Source: Bog-756 sp963718405 (GTDB lineage Bacteria > Actinomycetota > Acidimicrobiia > Acidimicrobiales > RAAP-2). From it: a stretch of DNA of 64,000 nt. Position numbers and translations under genes: made by a program. Positions 24,695-33,463 of the stretch are shown piece after piece. The stretch covers positions 1,178,001 to 1,242,000 of the forward strand of contig CAVQYZ010000002.1 of NCBI GenBank assembly GCA_963718405.1, given 5' to 3'. Numbering within the stretch: position 1 is the first letter of the stretch; each line of letters begins with the position of its first letter. Under the pieces are notes generated by a model. It saw nothing but the letters and a program-made list of their open reading frames with translations, did no database searches and was not told where the DNA came from.

Positions 24695-25172
24695 GTGGAG
24701 GCGGTGAGGCCGGCCGTCGCTGACGACCTACCCCGTCTGGTCGAGCTGGCCGACGAGTTGGTCGAAGCGGTGGCATCCCAGCGTGGCGGACCGCTGTTGA
24801 TCGATCCGGACCACGACGGCTACGGCCCGGAGGGACGTGCGGCCCGGCTCAACCAGTTGTTGGACGACGGGCAGGCCCTGGTGCGTGGCCGGGACCCTGG
24901 ACCAGGCGGTCACAGGGTTCGCCCTGTGCCATCTGGAGGACCGGGGCGGCCACGGCCGTCACGGGGTGCTCGATGCCTGCTACGTCGAACCGGAGGCCCG
25001 GGGGGTGGGGCTGGGCCGGGCCCTGATGGAGTCCCTGCTCTCCTGGCTGGAGGAGCGGGGCTGTCGCTGGGTGGACGGGATTGCCTTACCGGGGGACCGG
25101 GGGGCGAAGAACTTCTACGAGTCGGCCGGGTTCAAGGCCAGGATGCTCACCATGCACCGGGAGATCGGCTGA
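24695..25172 (+). CDS. GNAT acetyltransferase, reading frame broken
   Basis: An acyl-CoA-dependent N-acetyltransferase. Residues 1-63 (VRPAVADDLPRLVELADELV onward) are in the frame that starts at GTG 24695. From about 24885 the homology moves to the +1 frame: ALCHLEDRG, LDACYVEPEARGVGLGRALMESLL (acetyl-CoA-binding loop R-G-V-G-L-G) and NFYESAGFKARM, ending at 25172. The junction lies at about 24876-24892 (CTGGTGCGTGGCC); dropping one base joins the two parts into a normal 158-residue GNAT. Probably an assembly insertion; otherwise a pseudogene. Confidence 0.78.
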
Positions 25173-25183
25173 ATGCCGGTGAC

Positions 25184-26516
25184 TCAGGAGGCCCGACGGC
25201 TGGGGGTGGACCGGGCCGGTACCGGCCGACGGGGCCCGGGGGGCGGCGGAATGGGTATGCCCATCAGGCGGGCCAGCTCGGGCACGTAGCCCGATGCCTT
25301 GCGGGCCGCGGCCAGCAAGCTCTCGTCGGCGCCGGTGGGCAGGCCCGCCGGCTTGACCGTCCGTCGGACCGGCGAGTCCACCACCACTTCCAAGAGGGCC
25401 AGCCACTCGGCCGCCGGTGTCTCACTGGACATGGCCTGTCCGGCAGCTTCGGCCAACCGCACCGCCAGTTCGGCGGAGAGTCGGGTGGCGGGCTCGGGCG
25501 GCCGGATCGAGGCCCGGACGGCGTCGACCACCCGGCCGGCGTCGAGCGCCGAGGTGATCCGTTCCACCCACCGCTCCCGGAGGGCCGTCACCCGTTGGGT
25601 GAGCGAGGCCCGCAGGGCCGTGGCCATCTCGCTTCCCTCGTCGTCGAGGGTCACAGTGGACGAGGAGGCCACGATGGAGCGGAGCTCCCGCAGCGGTACG
25701 TCCTTGCCGGCGGCGCGGGCCACCGAGGCCCGGTCCTTCCACGTGGCCAGGCTGATCAGGGGGAGAAGCTGCTCGGCCATGGCCAGCAGCGGGCCCGGGG
25801 TGACCTCGGTCCGGCTCTCGGCCCGGGCCCGGGCGTTCTGCTCCTCGATGGCCTGGCGCACCGAGGGGATGCCGCCCCGCAGGAGCTGCTCGGCTACGGG
25901 CAGTTGCTCGGGCTGGAGGGTGGCCAGGGCGGCGTTGCGGTAGGTGGTCGAGGCGGCCAAACGGCGGGGGTTGTCCCGTCCACCCGACTCGCGCCCTCCC
26001 GACTCGCGGCCACCGGGACGGGCTGGGCCCGTCCGGCGACGGGCCGCTCCATCACCGCCGGGGGCACCGGCCCCGGCCCCGTCCGCGCCGGGGGGCATCG
26101 CTGCGATCCCTCGGGCCGGAACGGGAACCGGAGTCCTTGCGGGGGCCGCGGTCCGAGCCTTCGGACCGGGGTCGCCTACTTCCCTCGCGCGGGCCGTCCG
26201 AACGTTCATCCCGCCGCCGCTTGCCCTTGCCTGCCAACACCACGTTGACATCCGGACCGCTCTGCGGGGTCCCCACGACCTCGATCCTCTCGATCGGCCG
26301 GGCCACAGCCTTGCCCTTGGGGGGCAGGAGGGCGGTAACGGTGGTGCCGTCGAGGGTGGTCTCCACCTCGGCGCGGAGCACCGAGCCGACGCCGGAGCCG
26401 TCCGGCACCAGGGCGGCGTCCACGGTCCCGCGTGGCTGTTTGGCCCCGGCAGCGCGCCAGGTCCAACTGGAGTCCGCTGTCTGGCTGGTGAGTTCGACTT
26501 CGATGCGATGGGCCAT
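25184..26516 (-). CDS. Putative RNA-binding protein with Arg-rich linker, reading frame broken
   Basis: Two adjoining minus-strand frames look like one gene. The first (26516 down to about 26060) begins MAHRIEVELTSQTADSSWTW, a small beta-rich domain with LRAEVETTLDGTTVTALLPP, followed by a highly basic, disordered stretch (RDERSDGPREGSRRPRSEG). The second, in the +1 frame, continues the Arg/Gly-rich linker and then a helical domain with EQLPVAEQLLRGGIPSVRQAIEEQ and IPPPP near its end at 25184. One extra base in about 26055-26110 explains the split. The beta domain plus RG-rich linker suggests nucleic-acid binding; this is inference. The fused length would be about 440 residues. Confidence 0.65.
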
Positions 26517-26618
26517 ACCGGCGGACAGGCTACTGCCGAAGGGGGCAGGTACGGGAACGAAGGTATCCGGCTGGCTCTAAGAAGGGGTTAAGAACCCTCT
26601 GAAATGCGAGTTTAAGGA

Positions 26619-26632
26619 ACGGTGGCCACCGT
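26619..26632. promoter_or_regulatory. 14-base perfect palindrome ACGGTGGCCACCGT
   Basis: Lies in the 200-base divergent region upstream of htrA, immediately before TACGAT (26632-26637), a likely -10. GGAAC at 26616-26620 sits just before it and resembles the -35 of ECF sigma factors. A protein bound here would cover the core promoter. Site and role are inferred from symmetry and position. Confidence 0.5.
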
Positions 26633-26716
26633 ACGATAACTAGATATCTCCGGACGGTGGTCCGACCACGGAAGAGGCGGCAACCGGCGGCAGGGCACGG
26701 TTCGAGGAGTCAGATC

Positions 26717-28225
26717 ATGGAGCATTCCGAAGTCGACGGCCCATCGCCGGAGGCGCACGGGCCTTCAGGGGTGGGGGAAATGGGTGTGAACGGGTCTGAC
26801 GACGAGGTCTGGTCCGCGCCATCCGGGTCCCCGACGTCGGGGACGGCACCGGGGACGGCGTTGCCCCTCGGACCGGTGGCGGGCGAGACGGGGGAGTCGG
26901 ACGTACCCCCACGGCAGACGCCCGTGTCGACCACGACCACGCTGCCGACTGCGGCCGCCCAGCCCACCGTGGCCACGGTGCCGGTCTCGGCGGTTCCGGT
27001 GTGGGGACCGGTGTCGCCGACCGGATCGGACGGTACCTCCGACCGGTCACGGGGTCAGGCCCCGATGTGGCTGTGGATGGTGGCCGTCCTGTCCGCTTCG
27101 CTGGTCGGTGCGTTGATCGGTGGGGGGATCGTGGTGGCGTCCGAGCACGGCGGCGGGACCACCACGGTCAAGGAGATCTCGGCCGGTCCGGCCCTTCTCA
27201 ACGGCACCGCCAACATCGAGACGGTGATCGACAAGGTCCTGCCGGCGGTGGTCTCCATCGACGCCAAATCTCCCGAGCCGGCATCGGATTCGCTCTTCGG
27301 CACGAGCCCCGGTGGGGTGCAGGAGGATCAGGGGACCGGGATGATCATCAGCTCGAACGGGGAGGTGGTCACCAACAATCACGTCATCTCCGGGGCCACC
27401 ACCATCACCGTCACCCTGTACGGCAGTCTCAAGGCACTACCGGCCACCCTGATCGAAACCGACCCGGCCGACGACGTGGCCCTCCTGCAGATCCAGAACC
27501 AGTCCAATCTGCCCACCGTGACCTACGGCGACTCGGACAACATCCAGGTGGGCGACGCGGTGGTGGCCATCGGCAACGCCCTCGGGCTGTCGGCGGGGAC
27601 CCCGACGGTCACCCAGGGCATCATCTCGGCCAAGGGCCGCACGGTGCAGGCCACCGACTCCTCCGGCAACAGCACCGAGACCCTCAACAACATGATCCAG
27701 ACCGACGCCGCTATCAACCCGGGCAACTCCGGAGGCCCGTTGGTCGACAGCTCGGGCATGGTGATCGGGATGAACACCGCGGTGGCCTCCAGTGCCGACG
27801 GCACCTCGCAGGCCCAGGACATCGGATTCGCCATCCCCTCCAACCGGATCACCCAGCTGCTCCCGGAGCTGCGGAGCCGCTCGATCGGCAATGCCAGTCC
27901 CAGCGGGACGGGCTACCTGGGCGTCGAGATCGAGTCCTTGACGGCGTCATTGCGCAGCGCCTACAACTTCGTGCCGGTCCACGGGGCGGTGGTCCTCCAG
28001 GTGGTGAGCGGCTCCCCGGCGGAGAGTGCCGGGCTGCACGAGGGCGATGTGATCGTCTCCCTGGACGGGAAGGCCATCACCAGCGCCGACCAACTGGCCA
28101 CGGCCATCCAGGCCGACAAACCGGGCCAGACCGTCACCATCGGACTGTTCCGGGGCCAGGCCCGGAAGAGCTTGACGGCCACCTTGACCTCGAACTCGCA
28201 GGACCAACAGCTGCAAGGAGGGTGA
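26717..28225 (+). CDS. htrA: HtrA/DegP-type membrane-anchored serine protease
   Basis: Quality-control protease acting outside the membrane. Seen: a disordered 115-residue cytosolic N-terminus rich in Gly/Pro/Ser/Thr, one membrane segment (about 117-142), a trypsin-like domain with His222 (TNNHVISG), Asp253 (DPADDVALL) and Ser338 (NPGNSGGPLV), and a C-terminal PDZ domain (about 400-490) with GYLGVEIESL and GSPAESAGLHEGDVI. Length 502. The ATG at 26717 follows a leader of about 70 bases. It is transcribed away from the RNA-binding-like gene. Confidence 0.94.
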   Translation: MEHSEVDGPSPEAHGPSGVGEMGVNGSDDEVWSAPSGSPTSGTAPGTALPLGPVAGETGESDVPPRQTPVSTTTTLPTAAAQPTVATVPVSAVPVWGPVSPTGSDGTSDRSRGQAPMWLWMVAVLSASLVGALIGGGIVVASEHGGGTTTVKEISAGPALLNGTANIETVIDKVLPAVVSIDAKSPEPASDSLFGTSPGGVQEDQGTGMIISSNGEVVTNNHVISGATTITVTLYGSLKALPATLIETDPADDVALLQIQNQSNLPTVTYGDSDNIQVGDAVVAIGNALGLSAGTPTVTQGIISAKGRTVQATDSSGNSTETLNNMIQTDAAINPGNSGGPLVDSSGMVIGMNTAVASSADGTSQAQDIGFAIPSNRITQLLPELRSRSIGNASPSGTGYLGVEIESLTASLRSAYNFVPVHGAVVLQVVSGSPAESAGLHEGDVIVSLDGKAITSADQLATAIQADKPGQTVTIGLFRGQARKSLTATLTSNSQDQQLQGG

Positions 28226-28343
28226 GGACCCTCAGCCGGCAGATGGACCGACCACCGGCGATTGGCACGGTCCCCGGGTGGTGCCCCTACGCTCGGTGGG
28301 GCATTCGGCGATCCCACCGCCCAGAGAGGGTAGGCCCACGACC

Positions 28344-28967
28344 ATGACCACGACAGTTCCCGACGGATCGGCGCGAGAGCCGTTGATCGAGGGGTTGTCG
28401 GCTCCCCGGGCGGAGCCGGCCAGAGACGGCTCACCTCCCGACGAGCGGGCCCTGAACATGATCCTTAAGACGGCCACCACCGTGCCCGACCACGGAGGCC
28501 TCCAACCCTGGCGGTTCGCCGTGGTCCTCGGGGCCGGCCGGGACCGGCTGGGTGACGCCCTGGTGGCCGGTCTCCATCAACTACGGGGCGAGGATCTCCC
28601 CGAGGCCGTGGTGGCCAAGATGCGGGGCAAGGCCTTCGCCGCCCCGTGTTCGGTGGCCCTGATCGCCTCGCCCGACCCGTCGTCGAACGTGCCGGTGTGG
28701 GAGCAGGTGGCCTCGGCATCGTGCACCGGCTATGCCGTGGTGCTGGCGGCGGTGGCCCTGGGTTACGGCGCGGTGTGGAAGAGCGCGGCGGTACTGGACT
28801 CCGAACCGGTGCGGGCCCTGTTCGGGCTCACGGAACACGAGCAGCTGTTGGGCTGGGTGAACATCGGGACACCGGCCCCTTCGGTGAGGAAGCTCCAGCG
28901 GGTGGTGCCGGCCGATCTGCACTCGCTGGTGACCGTCATCGACGCCGACCGGCATCCCTGGCCCTGA
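28344..28967 (+). CDS. YdjA-like nitroreductase-family flavoprotein
   Basis: A 207-residue FMN protein. Seen: TATTVPDHGGLQPWRFAVV, where the R/S-rich FMN loop of other nitroreductases is shortened as in E. coli YdjA, then VPVWEQVASASCTGYAVVLAAVALGYGAVWKS and LLGWVNIGTP. Such enzymes reduce nitro groups, quinones or unsaturated acids using NAD(P)H; the natural substrate of YdjA-type members is not settled. GAGAGGGTAGG precedes the ATG. It is separated from htrA by 118 bases that contain TACGCT, a possible -10. Confidence 0.85.
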   Translation: MTTTVPDGSAREPLIEGLSAPRAEPARDGSPPDERALNMILKTATTVPDHGGLQPWRFAVVLGAGRDRLGDALVAGLHQLRGEDLPEAVVAKMRGKAFAAPCSVALIASPDPSSNVPVWEQVASASCTGYAVVLAAVALGYGAVWKSAAVLDSEPVRALFGLTEHEQLLGWVNIGTPAPSVRKLQRVVPADLHSLVTVIDADRHPWP

Positions 28968-28985
28968 GGACGGCAGACCGGATCG

Positions 28986-29741
28986 CTACCCCACGACCAG
29001 CCGGAGGGCCCCGTCGAAGTGGTCCTGACGACGAAGGTGACCGTGTCGGCGGTCCCACTGCCCGCTGGCCAGATCGTCGGCCAGACGCTGCACGAACTCC
29101 TCCCGGACCTCGGGATCGACGAAGCTCCAGGCCGACTGGGAGGCCAGGACGTCAGGGTCCAGGAAGGCTTCGGGCCGACCGTAGAAGGCCTCGGTGAATC
29201 CGTCCACGCAGTCGAAGGGCACCGGCACCGGGAGGACCACCGAGTCCGGACCCAATGCCCCGGCGACGGCCTCGATGCTCGGGAGGCGGGACTCTTCCAC
29301 GTCGTAGAGCTCCGGCACGTACTCGGCCAGCCAGAGCTGTCGCAGGGCCGGGCCGTCGAAGGTCAGGATGACCACCGGGCCGTGGGTGACCCGCTTCATC
29401 TCCTGCAGGCCGAGGGTCAGGTCGGGCCACTGGTGCACGGTGACCATGGCCATGGAGGCATCGACGGCGTCGTCACCGAGAGGGAGCGCTCCGGCCACGG
29501 CCCGGACCACCGGAGCCGAGGGGTCCGGGCGTTGGGCGATCATGGCGGTCGAGGGCTCGATGGCCACCACCAGCCGTCCGACCGGTTCGTAGGAGCCGGC
29601 CCCGGCCCCGACGTTGAGCACGCGGCGGGCGGGACCCAGGGCCCGATGGACGTGGGCGGCGATTTCGGGGTCGGTACGGCGCCGGAGGTTGTAACCGGTT
29701 CCATGGACGCCGTAGTCGACGTCGCCCGCCGGCTGGTTCAA
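28986..29741 (-). CDS. SAM-dependent methyltransferase (class I)
   Basis: A 251-residue small-molecule methyltransferase. Seen: RVLNVGAGAGSYEPV (SAM motif I), LVVAIEPSTAMIAQR, ALPLGDDAVDASMAMVTVHQW (motifs III-IV) and an HGPVVILTFD strand. The N-terminus DVDYGVHGTGYNLRR is typical of UbiE-like methyltransferases acting on small metabolites. I start it at TTG 29741, which overlaps the stop of the upstream gene (TTGA); the open frame further upstream is antisense shadow. Convergent with the nitroreductase gene. Substrate unknown. Confidence 0.8.
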   Translation of the reverse strand: MNQPAGDVDYGVHGTGYNLRRRTDPEIAAHVHRALGPARRVLNVGAGAGSYEPVGRLVVAIEPSTAMIAQRPDPSAPVVRAVAGALPLGDDAVDASMAMVTVHQWPDLTLGLQEMKRVTHGPVVILTFDGPALRQLWLAEYVPELYDVEESRLPSIEAVAGALGPDSVVLPVPVPFDCVDGFTEAFYGRPEAFLDPDVLASQSAWSFVDPEVREEFVQRLADDLASGQWDRRHGHLRRQDHFDGALRLVVG

Positions 29742-29989
29742 TAGCCCCACCGGGCCAGGGGCGGGCCGAGGCCGGCCTCGTCGGCACAGATCCCGCAGAG
29801 ATCCATCCGCCGGGCGCCGGGCCGGTCCGAGGCCGCCACCCGTCGCCAGCCGTACCGCCGGGCCTCTTCCAGACAGGCCGACTCCGACCAGCGTGGGGTG
29901 GTCCGCGCTCCGCACTTGCCGCAGGTGCGGAAGTAGGCCTCGTCGTTGTAGAGGTCGTCGAAGCTGAGATCGTCGGGTTCGAATTCCAT
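29738..29989 (-). CDS. Small zinc-ribbon-like protein
   Basis: An 83-residue protein with two CxxC pairs, TCGKCGARTTPRW and LCGICADEAG, spaced about 42 residues apart, enough to hold one zinc. An acidic N-terminus (EFEPDDLSFDDLYNDE) precedes them. It overlaps the methyltransferase start and is probably translated with it. No enzyme motif is present; a protein- or nucleic-acid-binding role is a guess. Confidence 0.7.
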   Translation of the reverse strand: MEFEPDDLSFDDLYNDEAYFRTCGKCGARTTPRWSESACLEEARRYGWRRVAASDRPGARRMDLCGICADEAGLGPPLARWGY

Positions 29990-30202
29990 GGCCGTGTTCC
30001 TGGCTCGAGGTTACCGCCGTCGGCATGGTGGTGCGGCGGCATCCGGCCATGGGGGGCGAGCCCGGGGGAGAGGTACGGGGAGGGGCAGTGGGGGAGTGGG
30101 GGGTGGTTCCGGCCGCGGAGCCCGGGTCATAGGATGGCCCCCAAGTCGGAGTCCGATGGGTTCGGCCCGGCGCCATCCCGCACTCGACCGAAGGAGCACC
30201 AC

Positions 30203-30616
30203 GTGAGCGATATGGACGACTTCAACTCGAAGATCATCGAGGAGTTCCGGGGCAACGGCGGCAAGGTGGGGGGCCAGTTCGAAGGGGCGCCGATGCTGTT
30301 GCTCCACACGGTCGGGGCCAAGTCCGGGGCTGACCGGGTGAATCCGATGATGTACATGGAAGATGGCAAGCGCCGGTATGTGTTCGCCTCCAAGGCCGGG
30401 GCGCCCACCAACCCCGACTGGTACCACAACCTGCTGGCTCATCCCGACGTCTCCATCGAGGTGGGCACCGACACGGTGGACGTGGTGGCCACGCCGTTGG
30501 AGAGGAGCGAGCGGGATCGCATCTTCGCCGAGCAGGTCAGCCGGTACCCGGGCTTCGGCGACTACGAGAAGGCCACCGACCGGATCATTCCCGTGGTGGC
30601 CCTCGACCCCAGGTAG
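30203..30616 (+). CDS. F420-type (Ddn-like) deazaflavin-dependent oxidoreductase
   Basis: A 137-residue split-beta-barrel protein. Seen: LLLHTVGAKSGADRVNPMMY (the conserved TxGxKSG turn), YVFASKAGAPTNPDWYHNLLAHPDVSIEVG and VSRYPGFGDYE. These are signatures of the Ddn family, which uses reduced coenzyme F420 in mycobacteria and relatives. AAGGAG six bases before the GTG at 30203 decides the start; a -10, TAGGAT, lies at 30130-30135. Single gene, substrate unknown. Confidence 0.88.
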   Translation: MSDMDDFNSKIIEEFRGNGGKVGGQFEGAPMLLLHTVGAKSGADRVNPMMYMEDGKRRYVFASKAGAPTNPDWYHNLLAHPDVSIEVGTDTVDVVATPLERSERDRIFAEQVSRYPGFGDYEKATDRIIPVVALDPR

Positions 30617-30678
30617 GGCGGCCAAACGGGCCTGGCGTAGTCTTGCCTTCACGGCGAGAACAGTTTGGGGCTGGTCCC

Positions 30679-31551
30679 ATGGGCGTCCAGCGGACAAGGC
30701 GGAGTCGAATCGGCATAGCCGGGTCCGTAGGCCTTGTGGTCCTTGTGGCCGCGGCCTGTGGATCCCCGGGCCAGGCTTCCCTGACGGTACGCCCAACGAG
30801 GTTGGTCGCCCTCACTTTCTACCGGGCCACCGTGGCACGCGGTTCCGCTGACATTCACGCCAGCCTGACCATCGGTTCCGGCAAGTACAAGCCCATGACC
30901 ACCACGTCGAACGGAGCGTATTCGTGGGCTTCGAGCAGCGGTGAGATAACGACTCGAATCGGTCCTGGTGACCACACGAAGTACATCTTCGTGGGTCCCC
31001 ACGTCTATGAGCAGACTTCGGTCCGCGGCATTCCGGGCACGATCTTCGGTGGGGCAACGTGGTCCGAGAGAACATGGTCCGGCGACCCGGCTGCCACCCT
31101 CTTCGGTAAGGTCTTCGCTTCTCCCGATCCTCCGAACCCCGGGGCCCTGTTGCAGCTACTGGACTCTCGGGCCTCGTCCGTCTCGGACGTCGGCACGGCG
31201 AGGACCGGTGGGGTGGAGACCACCCATTTTCGGGCCCGTATCCCGCTGTCACGGATCGGTTCCGGTAAGCCATCTCCGGCTCTGGTCCAACAGGCCCGCC
31301 AGAGGCTCGGCTCGGCGTCCGTCACCGTGGACTTCTGGGTTGATTCGACGGGGTTGCTTCGCCAGATCACCTACGGAATCAACATCCGACAGCAGAGTCT
31401 GGGGCCGGAGTCCGGGTTGCTCACCACCGTTTCCACGACCCTAGACATCTCTCACTACGGCGTACCGGTCAAGGTCACCCCTCCGCCGGCCAGCCAAGTG
31501 ACCCCGGGTGGAACGTGCCACGGATTGGGTTGTCTGGCCTCGATGCCATAG
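30679..31551 (+). CDS. Secreted lipoprotein, LppX/LolA-like
   Basis: A 290-residue protein with a basic start (RTRRSR), a hydrophobic segment and lipobox-like VAAAC, so the mature form would begin at Cys with a lipid anchor. The rest is beta-rich: repeated strands such as SADIHASLTIGSGKYKPM and YIFVGPHVYEQTS recall the curved sheet of LppX/LprG lipid carriers. The tail is Pro/Thr-rich with a Cys pair (TCHGLGCLA). Base composition is slightly lower in GC than its neighbours. It could carry a lipid or act as a surface protein. Confidence 0.7.
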   Translation: MGVQRTRRSRIGIAGSVGLVVLVAAACGSPGQASLTVRPTRLVALTFYRATVARGSADIHASLTIGSGKYKPMTTTSNGAYSWASSSGEITTRIGPGDHTKYIFVGPHVYEQTSVRGIPGTIFGGATWSERTWSGDPAATLFGKVFASPDPPNPGALLQLLDSRASSVSDVGTARTGGVETTHFRARIPLSRIGSGKPSPALVQQARQRLGSASVTVDFWVDSTGLLRQITYGINIRQQSLGPESGLLTTVSTTLDISHYGVPVKVTPPPASQVTPGGTCHGLGCLASMP

Positions 31552-31554
31552 CTC

Positions 31555-31560
31555 TATGCT
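31555..31560 (+). promoter_or_regulatory. -10 element TATGCT, leaderless start
   Basis: TATGCT ends 6 bases before the GTG at 31567, placing the expected transcription start exactly on the start codon. It is one of the best examples of the leaderless pattern in the window. Confidence 0.6.
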
Positions 31561-31566
31561 GAGCGA

Positions 31567-32634
31567 GTGCACAACACACCGCCTTATCGGGTTGTCCAAT
31601 GGACGACGGGAAATGTCGGCAAGAGCTCCGTCCAGGCCATCACGGCGAATCCCACCCTCGAGCTGGTCGGGTGCTACGCCTGGTCGCCGGAGAAGGTCGG
31701 GCGCGACGTGGGGGAGCTGTGTGGCATGGACCCGCTGGGGGTGCTGGCCACGAACGACGTCGATGCGTTGCTGGCCCTCAAGCCGGATTGCGTGGTCTAC
31801 AACCCGATGTGGCTCGACGTCGGCGAGCTGGTGGGCATTCTGTCGACGGGGGTGAATGTGGTGGCCACGGCGGCCTTCATCACCGGTCACAACCTGGGGG
31901 AGGGGAGGGACCGCATCGTCGAGGCCTGCCGGATCGGAGGCTCGACCATGTTCGGCACCGGCATCAGCCCGGGATTTGCCGAGTTGCTGGCCATCGTTTC
32001 GGCCACCATCTGTGACCGGGTCGACAAGATCACCATCAACGAGGCCGCTGACACCACCTTTTACGACTCACCGGCCACAGAGATCCCGGTGGGATTCGGG
32101 AAGCCCATCGACCATCCCCAGCTCCAGGAGATGACGGCGGAGGGAACGGCGGTCTTCGGCGAGGCGGTGCGGTTGGTGGCTGACTCGCTGGGGGTCGAAC
32201 TCGAGGAGATTCGTTGCGAGGCCGAGTACGCCCAGACCACGGCCGATCTCGACCTGGGGTCGTGGACCATTGCAGCCGGATGTGTCGCCGGGGTAGCTGC
32301 CAGTTGGAAGGGGCTACTCGGTGACAGGGTCATGGTGGAGTTGAACGTGCGGTGGCGGAAAGGTCCGACCCTCGACCCCGATTGGCAGATCGACCAGGAC
32401 GGTTGGGTGATCCAGATCGACGGCCGGCCGACCGTCACGGCCAAGGTCGGGTTTCTGCCGCCGCCCGACTTCGAGGCCGAGACCATCGCCGACTTCATGG
32501 TGCTGGGACACATCATGACGGCGGCACCTCCGATCAATGCCATCCCGGCCGTGGTGGCGGCCGAGCCCGGTATCGCCACCTACAACGATCTCGCACTCGT
32601 CCTGCCCAGGGGAGTGGTCCGGGTCGGCAGTTGA
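31567..32634 (+). CDS. DapB-like NAD(P)-dependent reductase/dehydrogenase
   Basis: A 355-residue Rossmann enzyme of the group often annotated as dihydrodipicolinate reductase or 2,4-diaminopentanoate dehydrogenase. Seen: VVQWTTGNVGKSSVQAI (nucleotide-binding turn), then GCYAWSPEKVGRDVGEL, GVNVVATAAFITGH and STMFGTGISPGFAE. The extended C-terminal half separates it from true DapB (about 250 residues). No lysine-pathway genes are near. Likely a metabolite dehydrogenase of unknown substrate. Leaderless GTG start. Confidence 0.75.
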   Translation: MHNTPPYRVVQWTTGNVGKSSVQAITANPTLELVGCYAWSPEKVGRDVGELCGMDPLGVLATNDVDALLALKPDCVVYNPMWLDVGELVGILSTGVNVVATAAFITGHNLGEGRDRIVEACRIGGSTMFGTGISPGFAELLAIVSATICDRVDKITINEAADTTFYDSPATEIPVGFGKPIDHPQLQEMTAEGTAVFGEAVRLVADSLGVELEEIRCEAEYAQTTADLDLGSWTIAAGCVAGVAASWKGLLGDRVMVELNVRWRKGPTLDPDWQIDQDGWVIQIDGRPTVTAKVGFLPPPDFEAETIADFMVLGHIMTAAPPINAIPAVVAAEPGIATYNDLALVLPRGVVRVGS

Positions 32635-32650
32635 CCGCCGGCCCCTGCGC

Positions 32651-33340
32651 CTAGGAGTCAGTGAACGGCACGGTCAACGGACGCTCGTCCCAGAGGCCCG
32701 ATGCCCGCCGGTCCTGGCGGACTTGGTGCAACCAGCTCTGGAGGCCGCCCGTGGCGAAGGCATCCTGACGTCGTTGCCGCCGGTCGGGACGGTGGGCGGC
32801 CCACTGCTGCTCGAGCCGCACCCTCTTCAGCTGGCCGGCCACGGTCCGGAACGAGCCGCCCACGTTGGTGTCGGGGCCCCAGGCATAAGGCAGCACGTAC
32901 TGCCAGGTCTCCCAGGCGTCCTCGACGGTTCGCCCCATGGCTTGGTACACGGCCAGAAGTACGGCCCGATCGCCGGCACACGAGACGCCCACCTCTTCGA
33001 AGTAGTTCACATAGCGGGCGTAGGCGCGGTACTCCTTCGACCCGGCCGTCCGGGCCGCTTTGACCGCCTGACAGAGGCTCACGACGGATTGGGGTGAGCC
33101 GTGCCCGTGGATGGCCACGCCGTTCATTCGGATCAGCTCCCTCGATCGGGCCAACTTGGCGGACTCCCAGCGGCGGACCAGTTCGCTGGTGCGCTCGGCG
33201 GCTCGGGCCCGACGGATTGCTCGCCGGCTCGTCCGCACCTGGGCGCCGGCGAAGAACACCCCGAGGGCGACCGCCACCGTACCGATGGCGGCGATGATCT
33301 GGGCCCAGTTGGCTCCGCCCCACGATGCTGCTGTCAGCAT
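32651..33340 (-). CDS. Hypothetical membrane-anchored helical protein (DUF4760-like)
   Basis: A 229-residue protein with an N-terminal membrane segment (about 9-27, WAQIIAAIGTVAVALGVFFAG) followed by charged helices (RRAIRRARAAERTSELVRRWES) and a WETWQYVLPY region. The layout matches DUF4760-type proteins of unknown function. The ATG at 33340 has a G-rich ribosome site; seven further codons upstream are open but unlike the family. Convergent with the DapB-like gene. Confidence 0.65.
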   Translation of the reverse strand: MLTAASWGGANWAQIIAAIGTVAVALGVFFAGAQVRTSRRAIRRARAAERTSELVRRWESAKLARSRELIRMNGVAIHGHGSPQSVVSLCQAVKAARTAGSKEYRAYARYVNYFEEVGVSCAGDRAVLLAVYQAMGRTVEDAWETWQYVLPYAWGPDTNVGGSFRTVAGQLKRVRLEQQWAAHRPDRRQRRQDAFATGGLQSWLHQVRQDRRASGLWDERPLTVPFTDS

Positions 33341-33450
33341 GCAACCCCCCCCGCCCGACACAGCGCAAGGCTACACAGACGCCGGCCTCTGGGCCCTGGG
33401 AGCCGCGGGCTGCGACACCGCCGAGGTCGACGCGGCGGTCACCTATCCCC

Positions 33451-33456
33451 TAATAT
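33451..33456 (+). promoter_or_regulatory. -10 element TAATAT, leaderless start
   Basis: TAATAT ends 7 bases before the GTG at 33464. It lies in the 123-base divergent gap between two hypothetical genes and is the strongest -10 match in this part of the window. Confidence 0.6.
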
Positions 33457-33463
33457 CGTCACC

